Assembly (NCBI RefSeq): GCF_002379095.1
Contig: NZ_NBZV01000022.1
Location: forward strand, 1 to 64,000
Origin: Polaromonas sp. AER18D-145
Lineage (GTDB): Bacteria; Pseudomonadota; Gammaproteobacteria; Burkholderiales; Burkholderiaceae_C
Length of the DNA: 64,000 bases
Direction: 5' to 3'
Each line of letters begins with the position of its first letter. The stretch's first letter is position 1. A program made the position numbers and the translations under genes. The notes under the pieces were generated by a model. It searched no databases. It saw only the letters and a program-made list of their open reading frames with translations, and was not told where the DNA came from. Below are positions 52,086 through 60,141 of this stretch, piece by piece.

Positions 52086-52790
52086 TTATTCATCCGATCC
52101 GCCCAGACCGAACAGGCTGAGCAGGCTGGAGAACAGGTTGAAGATGGAAACGTAGAGCCCCACCGTGGCCAGCACGTAGTTGGTTTCGCCGCCATGCACG
52201 ATGCGGCTGGTCTCGTGCAGAATCAGGCCCGCTGAAAGCAGCGCAACCATCGCAGAGACGGCCAGCCCCAGCGCTGGAATTTGCAGGAAGACGGCGGCCA
52301 ACCCGACAAGCAGTGCGATGACCATTCCGACAAACAGGAAGCCACCCATGAAGCTGAAGTCGCGCCGGGTTGTCAGCACCCAGGCCGACAACGCGAGGAA
52401 AGTGGCGCCCGTTGCGGCTAGCGCCATCGTCACGATTTGGCCGCCACCGGGCAGCGCTAGCGACTGCGACAGCACTGGCCCCAGCGTGTAGCCCATGAAG
52501 CCGGTGAGTGCAAACACCGCCGGCAAGGCCCAGCCACTGTTCTTGAGTTTGTAAACAGCAAAGAGCAGGCCAAAATATCCTGCCAGCGTGAAGATGATCC
52601 CCGGTGCCGGCAACTTGAGCGCCAGGCTGGTAGCCGCGACGCCGGCGCTGAACAGCAGCGTCATGGCGAGCAGCGCATAGGTGTTGCGCAGGACGCGGCT
52701 GGTGTCGGTGTTGAGTGCCGCAGGCGCGTGAATGATTAGTTTCGGGCTAGCGGTCGCGCTATTTGACAGGACTGTCTGGGTGTGATCCAT
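52086..52790 (-). CDS. Bax inhibitor-1/YccA family membrane protein
   Basis: 234 residues with seven likely helices after a ~35-residue cytoplasmic start. Marks of the family are GFMGYTLGPVLS-like and a C-terminal LYVSIFNLFSSLLSLFGLGGSDE with terminal acids. YccA in E. coli is a substrate and modulator of FtsH; other members are pH-gated Ca2+ leak channels. A Ca2+ link would fit the type II P-ATPase in the same island. It lies between the HPF-like and zinc ribbon genes, unlike in the chromosomal copy of the module. Confidence 0.9.
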   Translation of the reverse strand: MDHTQTVLSNSATASPKLIIHAPAALNTDTSRVLRNTYALLAMTLLFSAGVAATSLALKLPAPGIIFTLAGYFGLLFAVYKLKNSGWALPAVFALTGFMGYTLGPVLSQSLALPGGGQIVTMALAATGATFLALSAWVLTTRRDFSFMGGFLFVGMVIALLVGLAAVFLQIPALGLAVSAMVALLSAGLILHETSRIVHGGETNYVLATVGLYVSIFNLFSSLLSLFGLGGSDE

Positions 52791-52806
52791 GGTGTCTTCT
52801 CGTTGT

Positions 52807-53148
52807 TTAGATGTGAAGAGTCAACGCAGGAGGACGCGAGCGTTGCTGGTTGCAGGCGCGCTGCCAGCTGTGCAATAGCGCACGCGTGGCGCGTGTCAGC
52901 ACGCTCCGCAGCGCAGAACGCCAGTCTCTGGCAATTGAGGTAACGACTACAGAGTCGGAGTTGTTCGTCATCAGCGCCACCTGGCATAGTTTGTCGATGC
53001 CGCCGCGCGGGCCATTCACGTCCGACAGTCGCCCCCTGACACGAGGAACAAGCCAGACAAGGCGACGCATCGCGAAGCGGACTCGGCGCACCGCCAGCCT
53101 GCGCAATTGAGCGCCTTCCGGATCGCGGGACGCAAAGATCACTTGCAT
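52807..53148 (-). CDS. HPF/RaiA-like ribosome-associated protein, island copy
   Basis: 113 residues from the ATG at 53146-53148. MQVIFASRDPEG, LVPRVRGRLSDVNGPRGGIDKLCQVALM and SVVVTSIARDWRSALRSVLTRATRALL correspond block by block to the protein encoded at 29802. The C-terminal tail is basic but different. It is divergent from the LysR gene, with the shared control element between them. Confidence 0.75.
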   Translation of the reverse strand: MQVIFASRDPEGAQLRRLAVRRVRFAMRRLVWLVPRVRGRLSDVNGPRGGIDKLCQVALMTNNSDSVVVTSIARDWRSALRSVLTRATRALLHSWQRACNQQRSRPPALTLHI

Positions 53149-53208
53149 GGCATGGCTCCATTGAGTTGAACGAAGCTCAACCATACGGCTTCGACAGGTT
53201 TTAAAAAA

Positions 53209-53240
53209 GCAGATAATCAGAGATAAATAGTTCTGAAAAA
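53209..53240. promoter_or_regulatory. conserved divergent control element, copy 2
   Basis: GCAGATAAT, five bases, ATAAATA, one base, TTCTGAAAAA, with the same spacing as at 30190-30221, while the rest of the two intergenic regions has diverged. It ends 7 bp before the LysR start codon. Confidence 0.7.
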
Positions 53241-53247
53241 ACTGAAT

Positions 53248-54132
53248 ATGAATCCAGGCTTCAATTACCGGCATCTTTATTACTTTTGGGTCGTCGCCAA
53301 GGAAGGCGGCATGGCCCGCGCCGCCGAACGGCTGGACATGGCGGTGCAGACCGTGAGCACGCAGGTTCGCGAACTGGAGCGCTCGCTAGGCTACGCCCTG
53401 CTCAAGCCGGCCGGGCGCGGGGTTGCGTTGACGGACGCGGGTATCGCGGCCATGCGGCAGGCCGAACAAATCTTCCAGCTCGGCGAACAACTGCCGGCGG
53501 TGTTGCGTGACGCGGCCGGCTCGCCTGCCGTGCGGCTGGTCGTTGGCATTTCCGATGGGCTGCCGAAGCTGGCGGTTCGGCACCTGATGCAGCCGGTGAT
53601 GCAGGCGCCGAACCTGCGACTGCTGTGCCACGTGGACGAGTTCGCGGATTTGCTGGGTGATCTGGCGCTGCACCGGTTCGATGTGGTCCTGGCCGACCGG
53701 GCCGCGCCGCCCAACCCCAACCTCAAGGTCTACAGCCACCCGCTGGGTTCATCGGCGCTAGCCTGGTACGCGCCAATGTCACTGTCTGCGGCAGCCCGGC
53801 GCGGCTTTCCGCAATCGTTGGGCAAGGTTCCCGTGCTGCTGCCCACAACCCATGCCGCGGTACGCGCGCGGATCGACCAGTGGTTTGAGCGCATGGCCAT
53901 CAAACCCCACGTGGTGGGAGAGTTCGAGGACAGTGCCCTGCTCAAGACGTTTGGCGCAGCGGGCATGGGCGTCTTTCCGATGGCCGAGCTGGTACATGAC
54001 GAGCTGACGACCCAATATGGCGTGAAGCGGGTGGGCAGTTGCGACGGTGTCGAGGAACACTTCTTTGCGATCGGGGCACACAAGAAAGTGCTGCATCCAC
54101 TGGTACAGAAACTGCTGCCGCCTCAGCGGTAA
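53248..54132 (+). CDS. NhaR-type LysR-family regulator, island copy
   Basis: 294 residues, clearly similar to the protein at 30229 along the whole length (YRHLYYFWVVAKEGGMARAAERL, LLCHVDEFADLLGDLALHRFDVVLADRAAPPNP, GEFEDSALLKTFGAAGMGVFP). It is the only island gene that reads rightward. It ends 50 bp before the convergent molybdenum hydroxylase gene. As the two regulators share the operator-like element, cross-talk between the modules is likely. Confidence 0.88.
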   Translation: MNPGFNYRHLYYFWVVAKEGGMARAAERLDMAVQTVSTQVRELERSLGYALLKPAGRGVALTDAGIAAMRQAEQIFQLGEQLPAVLRDAAGSPAVRLVVGISDGLPKLAVRHLMQPVMQAPNLRLLCHVDEFADLLGDLALHRFDVVLADRAAPPNPNLKVYSHPLGSSALAWYAPMSLSAAARRGFPQSLGKVPVLLPTTHAAVRARIDQWFERMAIKPHVVGEFEDSALLKTFGAAGMGVFPMAELVHDELTTQYGVKRVGSCDGVEEHFFAIGAHKKVLHPLVQKLLPPQR

Positions 54133-54181
54133 ACCGCTGCGTACTTCAAGAAGTCAAGAAAAGCCTGGGGATTGGTGTGCC

Positions 54182-56515
54182 TCAGCCTTGCATCCAGCCC
54201 CAGAGCCGCGCCGGTGAGATCGGCATCTGCAGCGCCCTGGCCTGGGTCGTCATGCCGCGGCGGGCCAGCGCGTCGGCCACGGCGTTGACCACCGTGGGGC
54301 CGGCGCCAATGGTGCCGAGTTCGCCCACTCCCTTGACGCCCAGCGGGTTGTTCAGGCAGGGCGTGGACTCGTCCATCTCGGTCCTGAAGTCGGGCGCGGT
54401 GTCGGCACGCGGCGCGGCATAGTCCATCAGGCTGCCGGTCACGGGCTGGCCGGTCTCGCGGTCGTAGACCATGTGCTCGCACAGTGCCTGGCCGATGCCC
54501 TGCACCGCACCGCCGTCGAGCTGACCGCGCACGATCAGGGGGTTGACGACACGGCCGACGTCGTTGACGGACGCGTAGGCCACGACCGCCACCTGGCCGG
54601 TCTGCGGGTCGACCTCGACCTCGCTGATGTGGCAGCCGTTGGGCCAGGTGGGCCCTGCCACCTTGGTGGTGGAGTCCACAAAGATCTGCCGGTCGCCTTG
54701 CCGCGCGGCCAGATCGAAAAGGCCGATGCGCAGGTCGGTGCCGGCGACCGTGAAGTCGCCACTCGCGTAAACAATGTCCTGCTCGGCGGCCTCGAATTCC
54801 TTGGCTGCGAGCTGTTTGCCCAGTGCAATCGCCTTGTCGGCACCGGCGCGCACCGCCGAGCCGCCAGTGAACAGCGAACGTGAACCGGCGCTGCCAAAAC
54901 CATTGCCGCGGTCGGTGTCGCCCATCACCACACGCACCTGGTCCGCGGGCACACCAAAGGCATCGACCACCAGCTGGGTCAGCGTGGTGGCAATGCCCTG
55001 CCCCATGGCGTTGACGGCGGTGAAGACTTCGATCATGCCGTCGGCCTGCACCGCGACCGTCACGGTTTCTTCCAGCGCGTTGCCGCCGGTCCACTCGAGA
55101 AACGTGGCAATGCCCAGGCCGCGCAACAGGCCGCGCGAGGCAGACTGCGCCGCCCGCGCATCAAACCCCTTCCAGTCGGCCAGCACCAGCGCCTGGTCCA
55201 TCACCGACTCGAACTTGCCGGTGTCATAAACCTGGCCCATGGGGTTTTTGTAAGGCATCTGCGCGGGCTGGATGAAGTTGCGCCGGCGCAATTCAATGCG
55301 GCCGATGCCGGTCTGGCGCGCAGCCTCGTCCATCAGCCGCTCCATCGTGAAAATGGCCTCGGGCCGGCCCGCGCCGCGGTAGGCGCTGGTCGGCGCGGTG
55401 TTGGTCAGCACGGCGCTGAAATGAAAGTCGATGGTCTGGATGTCGTAGACGCTGGTCTGCACCCAGGGGCCGATCAGCAACTGGATGGCCACCCCCGCGC
55501 CGGTGGCATACGCACCCACATTGGCCAGCGAGGCCAAGCGCAGCGCGAGTATTTTTCCGTGCTCGTCGAGCGCCAGTTCGGCGCGGCTTGACACGTCGCG
55601 GCCGTGGTAGGCGGAAATGAATTCCTCGCTGCGCTCGGCCACCCATTTGACCGGGCGCTGCAGGGCCCGGGCGCAATACGCGGCGGCAATGTCTTCGGGG
55701 TAAACGCCGGTCTTCATGCCGAAGCCGCCGCCCACATCACCAACCACCACACGCACCTGCTCCTGCGCCATGCCCAGCGCGTCACACACCGAGTTGCGCA
55801 CACCGGTGGGCATCTGCGTGCTCATGCGTATCGTCAGGCGCTGCGAGGCTTTGTCAAACACGGCCAGCACCGAGCGCGGCTCCAGGCTCAACGCATGCAG
55901 GCGCTGGTTGACGATATCCAGCGCCACCACATGGCGGGCCTTGGCAAAGGCGGCGGCGGTGGCCTCCACGCTGCCGTAACGCGTTTCGCAGGCGATGTTG
56001 TCGGGCGCTTCCGGCACCAGTGCGGGGGCGCCGGACGCGGTGGCGTCGTTCATGTCCACCACCATGGGCAGCTCGTCGTAGTCCACCATCACGGCTTCGG
56101 CGGCATCGCGGGCCTGCTGCAGGGTCTGCGCGACCACGGCGGCGACCGCCTCGCCGACGAAACGCACCCGTTCATGGGCAAGCACGCGGCGCACGGGTGA
56201 CACCCCGGGCGAGCCGTCGGCCCTTGGAAAGCCGCTGGCGCCGGGAATCGGCTTGACCCCGGCGGCCACCAGGTCGGCGCCGGTCACGATTTTCAACACG
56301 CCCGGCATGGCCAGCGCGGCGGCGCTGTCCACCGCCACGATGCGCGCGTGCGGGTACGGTGAACGCACAAAAAACAGGGCCACCTGCTCCGGCAGGGTCA
56401 CGTCGTCGGTGAACTGGCCGGCCCCGGCCAGCAGGGCGTCGTCTTCGAGGCGGCGCACGGCCTGTCCGCTGCCAAAACGGGTCGGTTGAATGGCTGCTGT
56501 GGGTGTGGTGGACAC
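54182..56515 (-). CDS. molybdopterin-dependent hydroxylase large subunit (CoxL/XdhB-like)
   Basis: 777 residues; the GTG at 56513-56515 lies six bases after AGGAG and is preferred over a longer frame from 56545. The family layout is complete: GQFTDDVTLPEQVALFFVRSPYPHARI, GDVGGGFGMKTGVYPED, AYRGAGRPEAIFTMERLMDEAA and GVKGVGELGTIGAGP with the catalytic Glu. The loop AYRGAGRPE is the form II (aldehyde oxidase-like) type, not the AYRCSFR of CO dehydrogenase. The FAD (CoxM) and 2Fe-2S (CoxS) subunit genes are not adjacent in the window. Its 3' end is the junction of the stress island. Confidence 0.92.
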   Translation of the reverse strand: MSTTPTAAIQPTRFGSGQAVRRLEDDALLAGAGQFTDDVTLPEQVALFFVRSPYPHARIVAVDSAAALAMPGVLKIVTGADLVAAGVKPIPGASGFPRADGSPGVSPVRRVLAHERVRFVGEAVAAVVAQTLQQARDAAEAVMVDYDELPMVVDMNDATASGAPALVPEAPDNIACETRYGSVEATAAAFAKARHVVALDIVNQRLHALSLEPRSVLAVFDKASQRLTIRMSTQMPTGVRNSVCDALGMAQEQVRVVVGDVGGGFGMKTGVYPEDIAAAYCARALQRPVKWVAERSEEFISAYHGRDVSSRAELALDEHGKILALRLASLANVGAYATGAGVAIQLLIGPWVQTSVYDIQTIDFHFSAVLTNTAPTSAYRGAGRPEAIFTMERLMDEAARQTGIGRIELRRRNFIQPAQMPYKNPMGQVYDTGKFESVMDQALVLADWKGFDARAAQSASRGLLRGLGIATFLEWTGGNALEETVTVAVQADGMIEVFTAVNAMGQGIATTLTQLVVDAFGVPADQVRVVMGDTDRGNGFGSAGSRSLFTGGSAVRAGADKAIALGKQLAAKEFEAAEQDIVYASGDFTVAGTDLRIGLFDLAARQGDRQIFVDSTTKVAGPTWPNGCHISEVEVDPQTGQVAVVAYASVNDVGRVVNPLIVRGQLDGGAVQGIGQALCEHMVYDRETGQPVTGSLMDYAAPRADTAPDFRTEMDESTPCLNNPLGVKGVGELGTIGAGPTVVNAVADALARRGMTTQARALQMPISPARLWGWMQG
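54189..54246. repeat. island direct repeat, right copy
   Basis: The 3' end of the molybdenum hydroxylase gene; matches 43803-43860, with 54200-54246 identical to 43814-43860. Confidence 0.9.
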
Positions 56516-56667
56516 AAAAAACTCCTGGAAATGGCCCGCACGCACGGAGGGCGTGGGCCGGAAAATAGGTAGCCGCCACTATAAGTCCATTACTGCGCTC
56601 CGTCCGGCGCAATGCCGGCAAGCCCCCGGGGGCGCCCTGTCCCCCGCATTTGGCCGACAATCAGGCC

Positions 56668-56925
56668 ATGCCCCTACCTCCACCCCCCATCCGCAGGCAC
56701 AGCAACAAGGCCAACAACGAGCTTTTGGTCAAGGGACTCCTGTGTGTCCTGATCGGCCTGGCCGTGCTGGTGTCGCCGTATTTCATTACTTCGCCGGGCA
56801 TGCAAGGCATCGTGGCCAACTCTTCACTGGTGGGCTGGTTTGCGCTGGTGCTGGGCCTCGGTTTTATCGTCCTGTATGTGCGCCGGCGGCTGGCCGGCAG
56901 GACCGGCCCGTCGGGTCCGCTGTAG
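56668..56925 (+). CDS. small two-helix membrane protein
   Basis: 85 residues from the ATG at 56668 (TTG at 56650 possible). A Pro/Arg/Lys-rich start (PLPPPPIRRHSNKANNELL) precedes two helices (LCVLIGLAVLVSPYFI and LVGWFALVLGLGFIVLYV) and a basic tail RRRLAGR. No family known to me. It is divergent from the molybdenum hydroxylase gene. Confidence 0.65.
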   Translation: MPLPPPPIRRHSNKANNELLVKGLLCVLIGLAVLVSPYFITSPGMQGIVANSSLVGWFALVLGLGFIVLYVRRRLAGRTGPSGPL

Positions 56926-56952
56926 TCTCGCCGCAGTTCCGCCAGTCGCAGA

Positions 56953-57015
56953 TGCTACTTTTTTTGTAGCTTGAGGCGCCCGGAGCGCAAGGGCCGGCGC
57001 CTGCAGGAGCATGCA
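56953..57015. repeat. hairpin repeat family, copy 3
   Basis: TGCTACTTTTTTTGTAGCT, then GGCGCCCGGAGCGCAAGGGC and GGCGCCTGCAGG. It lies in the 208-bp gap before the receiver protein gene. Confidence 0.55.
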
Positions 57016-57133
57016 AAGCCTGCACCAGCCTGACGATCAGCACAGGCCCGCTGGGGCTTGAAGCGCACTGTCCTACACCGGTGCAGTGCAATCCCTTGCG
57101 CCCCTCCTGCGGTCATCGGGGGAGACTGGCTAA

Positions 57134-57571
57134 GTGACACCCGTGAACCTTGCCGCCGGAACCCTCCAGGGACCCGGCCTCCCTTCCCCCACCCGACGCC
57201 CCGCAGCGTTGAAGGCCTACATCGTGGAAGACAACGCGGTGATCCGGAACAACCTGGTCGAAACATTGACCGAGCTGGCCGGCGTGCAGACGGTGGGCTA
57301 CGCGGAAACCGAACAAGGTGCCTGCACCTGGCTGGCGCAGCACCCGCGCGACTGGCAGCTGCTGGTGGTCGATCTTTTCCTCCAACAGGGCAGCGGGCTA
57401 GGCGTGCTCAAGGGCTGCCGGCAGCGCGCGCGGCAACAACGCGTGGTGGTGTTGTCCAACTACGCCACGGATGACATCCGCCAGCGCTGCCTGGCGTGCG
57501 GTGCAGATGCGGTGTTCGACAAGTCCACCGAACTCGACCAGTTCCTCGCCTACTGCTCGCGCCCGCACTGA
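57134..57571 (+). CDS. stand-alone response regulator receiver protein
   Basis: 145 residues, GTG start. Receiver domain from about residue 27: YIVEDNAVIRNNLVETL with acidic pair, phospho-Asp in LLVVDLFLQQGSG, Ser/Thr-site VVLSNYAT and Lys in VFDKSTEL. No output domain follows, so it acts by protein contact or in a phosphorelay. It converges on the Hsp20 genes, with 5 bp between the stops. No kinase is next to it. Confidence 0.85.
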   Translation: MTPVNLAAGTLQGPGLPSPTRRPAALKAYIVEDNAVIRNNLVETLTELAGVQTVGYAETEQGACTWLAQHPRDWQLLVVDLFLQQGSGLGVLKGCRQRARQQRVVVLSNYATDDIRQRCLACGADAVFDKSTELDQFLAYCSRPH

Positions 57572-57576
57572 CAGAC

Positions 57577-58014
57577 TCAGGCCAGGGCCACCTCAATGCG
57601 GCGCGGCCTGGCCTCTTCGGCCTTGGGAATGGTCAGCCTGAGCACCCCGTGGTCGAGTTTCGCCTCGATTTTTCCCGGGTCCAGCTCCCGGCTCAAGGTG
57701 AAGGTGCGGCGGTACAGCGGGTTCAGCACCTCGCCGTAGATCAGCGTCATGTCGGCCCCCACCGGCGCCGCCGCGGCCCCTTCAATCACCAGGCTGTCGC
57801 CCTCCACCCGCACGGTCAGCCGGTCCTTGGCCACGCCGGGCAGGTCGGCCAGCACGGTAAAGCCGGCCTCGTCTTCAAAAATATCCACCGGCGGCAGCAC
57901 GGCCGTTGTGCGCTGCGCCAGGGCGCCCTGCGCGCTGTCGGCGCCGCCCTGGACGGCTGGCGCCACATCGCGGGCCGGGTTGCTCTGGCTCAAAGCTGTG
58001 TTCTGGTTCATCAC
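57577..58014 (-). CDS. small heat shock protein Hsp20, downstream copy
   Basis: 145 residues. The alpha-crystallin domain runs from about residue 42: FTVLADLPGVAKDRLTVRVEGDSLVIEG, RRTFTLSRELDPGKIEAKLDHGVLRLTIPK (read in part). The C-terminal partner-binding IxI-like end is RRIEVALA. ATP-independent holdase. It follows the first hsp20 gene by 35 bp. Confidence 0.9.
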   Translation of the reverse strand: MMNQNTALSQSNPARDVAPAVQGGADSAQGALAQRTTAVLPPVDIFEDEAGFTVLADLPGVAKDRLTVRVEGDSLVIEGAAAAPVGADMTLIYGEVLNPLYRRTFTLSRELDPGKIEAKLDHGVLRLTIPKAEEARPRRIEVALA

Positions 58015-58049
58015 ATGCTCCTTGAAGAAGGTAAAAAAGTTCAGGGGTT

Positions 58050-58490
58050 TCAGTGGATCTGGATCTGGCGCGGCTTCGACGACTCGCGGCGCGCCACCGT
58101 GACGCGCAACAGGCCATCGCGGTAGGTCGCACTGATGGCGGCGGGGTCGGCGTCTTCGGGCAGGGACACCACGCGCCGGAAAGCGCCCTCGAAGCGCTCC
58201 TTGGCGTAAACCGCCACCTTGTCATTGGCCGGCTGTTCTGCCTTGCGTTCGCCGGCCACGACCAGCAGGCCCTTGTCGACCGTGAGTTGCAGCGCGGCGG
58301 GGTAGAGGCCAGGCGCCAGCGCCAGCACCTCGATGGCTTCGGGCGTGCTGCCCACATTGATCACCGGGAAGGTGTCGCGCGGCATGGCGCGTATGCTGCG
58401 GGCGCCGTCGGGCCGGAAAACCTGCTCGAAGCTCTGCTGCATGCGGTTGAGGTCGGCGAAGATGTCGCCGTACAGGTTCAATCCATTCAT
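58050..58490 (-). CDS. small heat shock protein Hsp20, upstream copy
   Basis: 146 residues. PVINVGSTPEAIEVLALAPGL opens the alpha-crystallin domain; GAFRRVVSLPEDADPAAISATYRDGLLRVTV and the C-terminal RQIQIH (IxI) close it. It is distinct from the downstream copy, giving a pair likely to form hetero-oligomers. ATG follows AAGGAGAT. The 268 bp upstream show no other gene. Confidence 0.9.
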   Translation of the reverse strand: MNGLNLYGDIFADLNRMQQSFEQVFRPDGARSIRAMPRDTFPVINVGSTPEAIEVLALAPGLYPAALQLTVDKGLLVVAGERKAEQPANDKVAVYAKERFEGAFRRVVSLPEDADPAAISATYRDGLLRVTVARRESSKPRQIQIH

Positions 58491-58758
58491 GATGGCAATC
58501 TCCTTTTCTGAAAATTGTGAAGGGACTCACACCATCAGGTGGGCTGCCGGACCGCCGGGACGGGCCACGGCGCCACGGCAAACGCAGCCACCGCACTGCG
58601 GCGGCCGCCCTGACGGCAGGGACATATTGGCGCTTTGCAGGCTTTCAAGAGGCCGTGGCCAGAAATTTTGAGGGGCGAGTCGCTGCCGTCAGGCAGTGAT
58701 CGAACACATCTGAATCGGCTGTCCCCCGATGGCACGTCCGCGCGCGCGGGCCCTGTGC

Positions 58759-59712
58759 TCAACCCTCGCGGGGCGGTCTCGGAATTTTCTTGAAACGGAC
58801 CAGGCGGTCGGTTTCTATCCTGTCCTTTTTGACCTGCCGCTCGGCATCCAGCAGTTGCCCGGCAGCCAGCCACTGGGCGAACTCCTCGGGCGTTTCCAGC
58901 GTGATGCGGCCCAGCGTGGCTGCACGGAACTCGTAAATCACGATCTCCGCGGCTTTCTGCAGGTTCACACGGCCTTTGCTCAGCACCGCACCGCGCTTGC
59001 GGCCGATCTCCTCGAGCAACTGCTCGTCGGTGATGCCGGGCGCCAGCTTGAGCTTGTAGCGCGCCTCCAGCAGGGCCGGGTAGGCCTGGATCAGGTAGTC
59101 CAGCAGTTCCAGCGCCACCTCTTCCTCGTTGAAGGCATTGCGCCCAATGGCGCCGCTGGCGGCGAGGTTGTAGCCGCTTTTGGCGACGATGATGCGCGGC
59201 CACAACATGCCCGGCGTGTCCCACAGGTAAAACCCGTCGGCCAGCACGATGCGCTGCTCGAGCTTGGTGATACCGGCCTCGTCGCCGGTCTTGGTGGCGC
59301 GTTTGCCGGTCAGGGTGTTGATCAGCGTGGACTTGCCGACGTTGGGAATGCCGCAGATCAGCACCCGCATGGGCTTGACCATGCTGCCGCGCGTGGGCGC
59401 CAGCGCGTGGCAGGCGTCAATCAGGCGGCGCGCCGGCGTGGTTTCGCTGGCGTCGAGCGCAATCGCGCTGGTACCGGGCAGGCTGTTGTAGTGCGCGAGC
59501 CAGAGCGGTGTGCGCGCCGGGTCGGCCAGGTCCTGTTTGTTGAGCACCTTGAGCGCGGGCTTGGCACCGGTCAGTTCGGCCAACATGGGGTTGGCGCTGG
59601 AGCCGGGCAGGCGCGCGTCCAGCAGCTCGATGACCACATCAATTTCCTTGATGCGCTCACTGATCGCCTTCTTGGTCAGGTGCATGTGACCGGGGAACCA
59701 CTGGATCGCCAT
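58759..59712 (-). CDS. RbgA/YlqF-type circularly permuted ribosome-assembly GTPase
   Basis: 317 residues. The G motifs are permuted: NKQD (G4) at about residues 58-61, then GIPNVGKST (G1) near 120, and DTPG (G3) near 165, after the N-terminal QWFPGHMHLTKKAI typical of YlqF. It acts in late assembly of the 50S subunit. The C-terminal helical domain is present. A 429-bp gap lies upstream. Confidence 0.92.
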   Translation of the reverse strand: MAIQWFPGHMHLTKKAISERIKEIDVVIELLDARLPGSSANPMLAELTGAKPALKVLNKQDLADPARTPLWLAHYNSLPGTSAIALDASETTPARRLIDACHALAPTRGSMVKPMRVLICGIPNVGKSTLINTLTGKRATKTGDEAGITKLEQRIVLADGFYLWDTPGMLWPRIIVAKSGYNLAASGAIGRNAFNEEEVALELLDYLIQAYPALLEARYKLKLAPGITDEQLLEEIGRKRGAVLSKGRVNLQKAAEIVIYEFRAATLGRITLETPEEFAQWLAAGQLLDAERQVKKDRIETDRLVRFKKIPRPPREG

Positions 59713-60141
59713 CGGGAGTTTTCTTTCTTGGGTGCGAAGTAGGGGTCGCGGTGGGAAGCAGGACGGACACGCGGGGCGCTGCAGTCCGGCACTTCAGTGC
59801 AGTGTTGCACCAGCCAGCCCCGATTATCGGTGCGCCGGCCGACCAATGCGCTGCACCGCGATCCCCACCCGCCATGCCTGACCCTGGCGGCAGACGGGAT
59901 TGCTACTTTTTTAATAGCTGTCTGCGCATATGCAGAAAGGGCTGCCGGCCTTTTTTCCCCGCAAAGAAAAGCAGGCCTCACCCACCCTGGCGGTTCACGT
60001 CGGCAGAACGGCGGCGATACAGTTCAGACACATGGCGCCACGATGCTGCGGACAGCATCACTGATCACCGGAACCCGCCATGAACGCCGCCGAGCGCCTG
60101 CCAGCGCTGGTGCCGGGTTCCGCCAAAAAAAAGCCGAAGGG
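59713..60141. repeat. intergenic region with hairpin repeat family copy 4
   Basis: 429 bp between gshA (its 3' end) and the GTPase gene start. At 59900-59957 lies TTGCTACTTTTTTAATAGC, then GTCTGCGCATATGCAGAAAG, GGCTGCCGGCC and a T-run, the clearest member of the hairpin family. The rest shows no gene. Confidence 0.65.

Larger units (their letters stand above)
43803..54246. mobile_element. putative stress genomic island between direct repeats
   Basis: About 10.4 kb between the two copies of the 58-bp repeat. The right copy is the true 3' end of the molybdenum hydroxylase gene (54182-56515); the left copy ends a truncated antiporter gene. Use of a gene 3' end as junction is typical for site-specific islands, but no integrase, transposase or relaxase gene is inside, so it is either a decayed island or was moved by homologous recombination. 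All genes but the LysR gene read leftward. Confidence 0.65.

Noticed and set aside
43803..54246. Prophage or integrative conjugative element
   Set aside because: No integrase, relaxase, phage structural or replication gene is present between the repeats.
54182..56515. Aerobic CO dehydrogenase large subunit (form I CoxL)
   Set aside because: The AYRCSFR loop of true CO dehydrogenase is replaced by AYRGAGRPE, and coxM and coxS are absent.
57134..57571. DNA-binding response regulator
   Set aside because: The chain ends directly after the receiver domain; there is no output domain.
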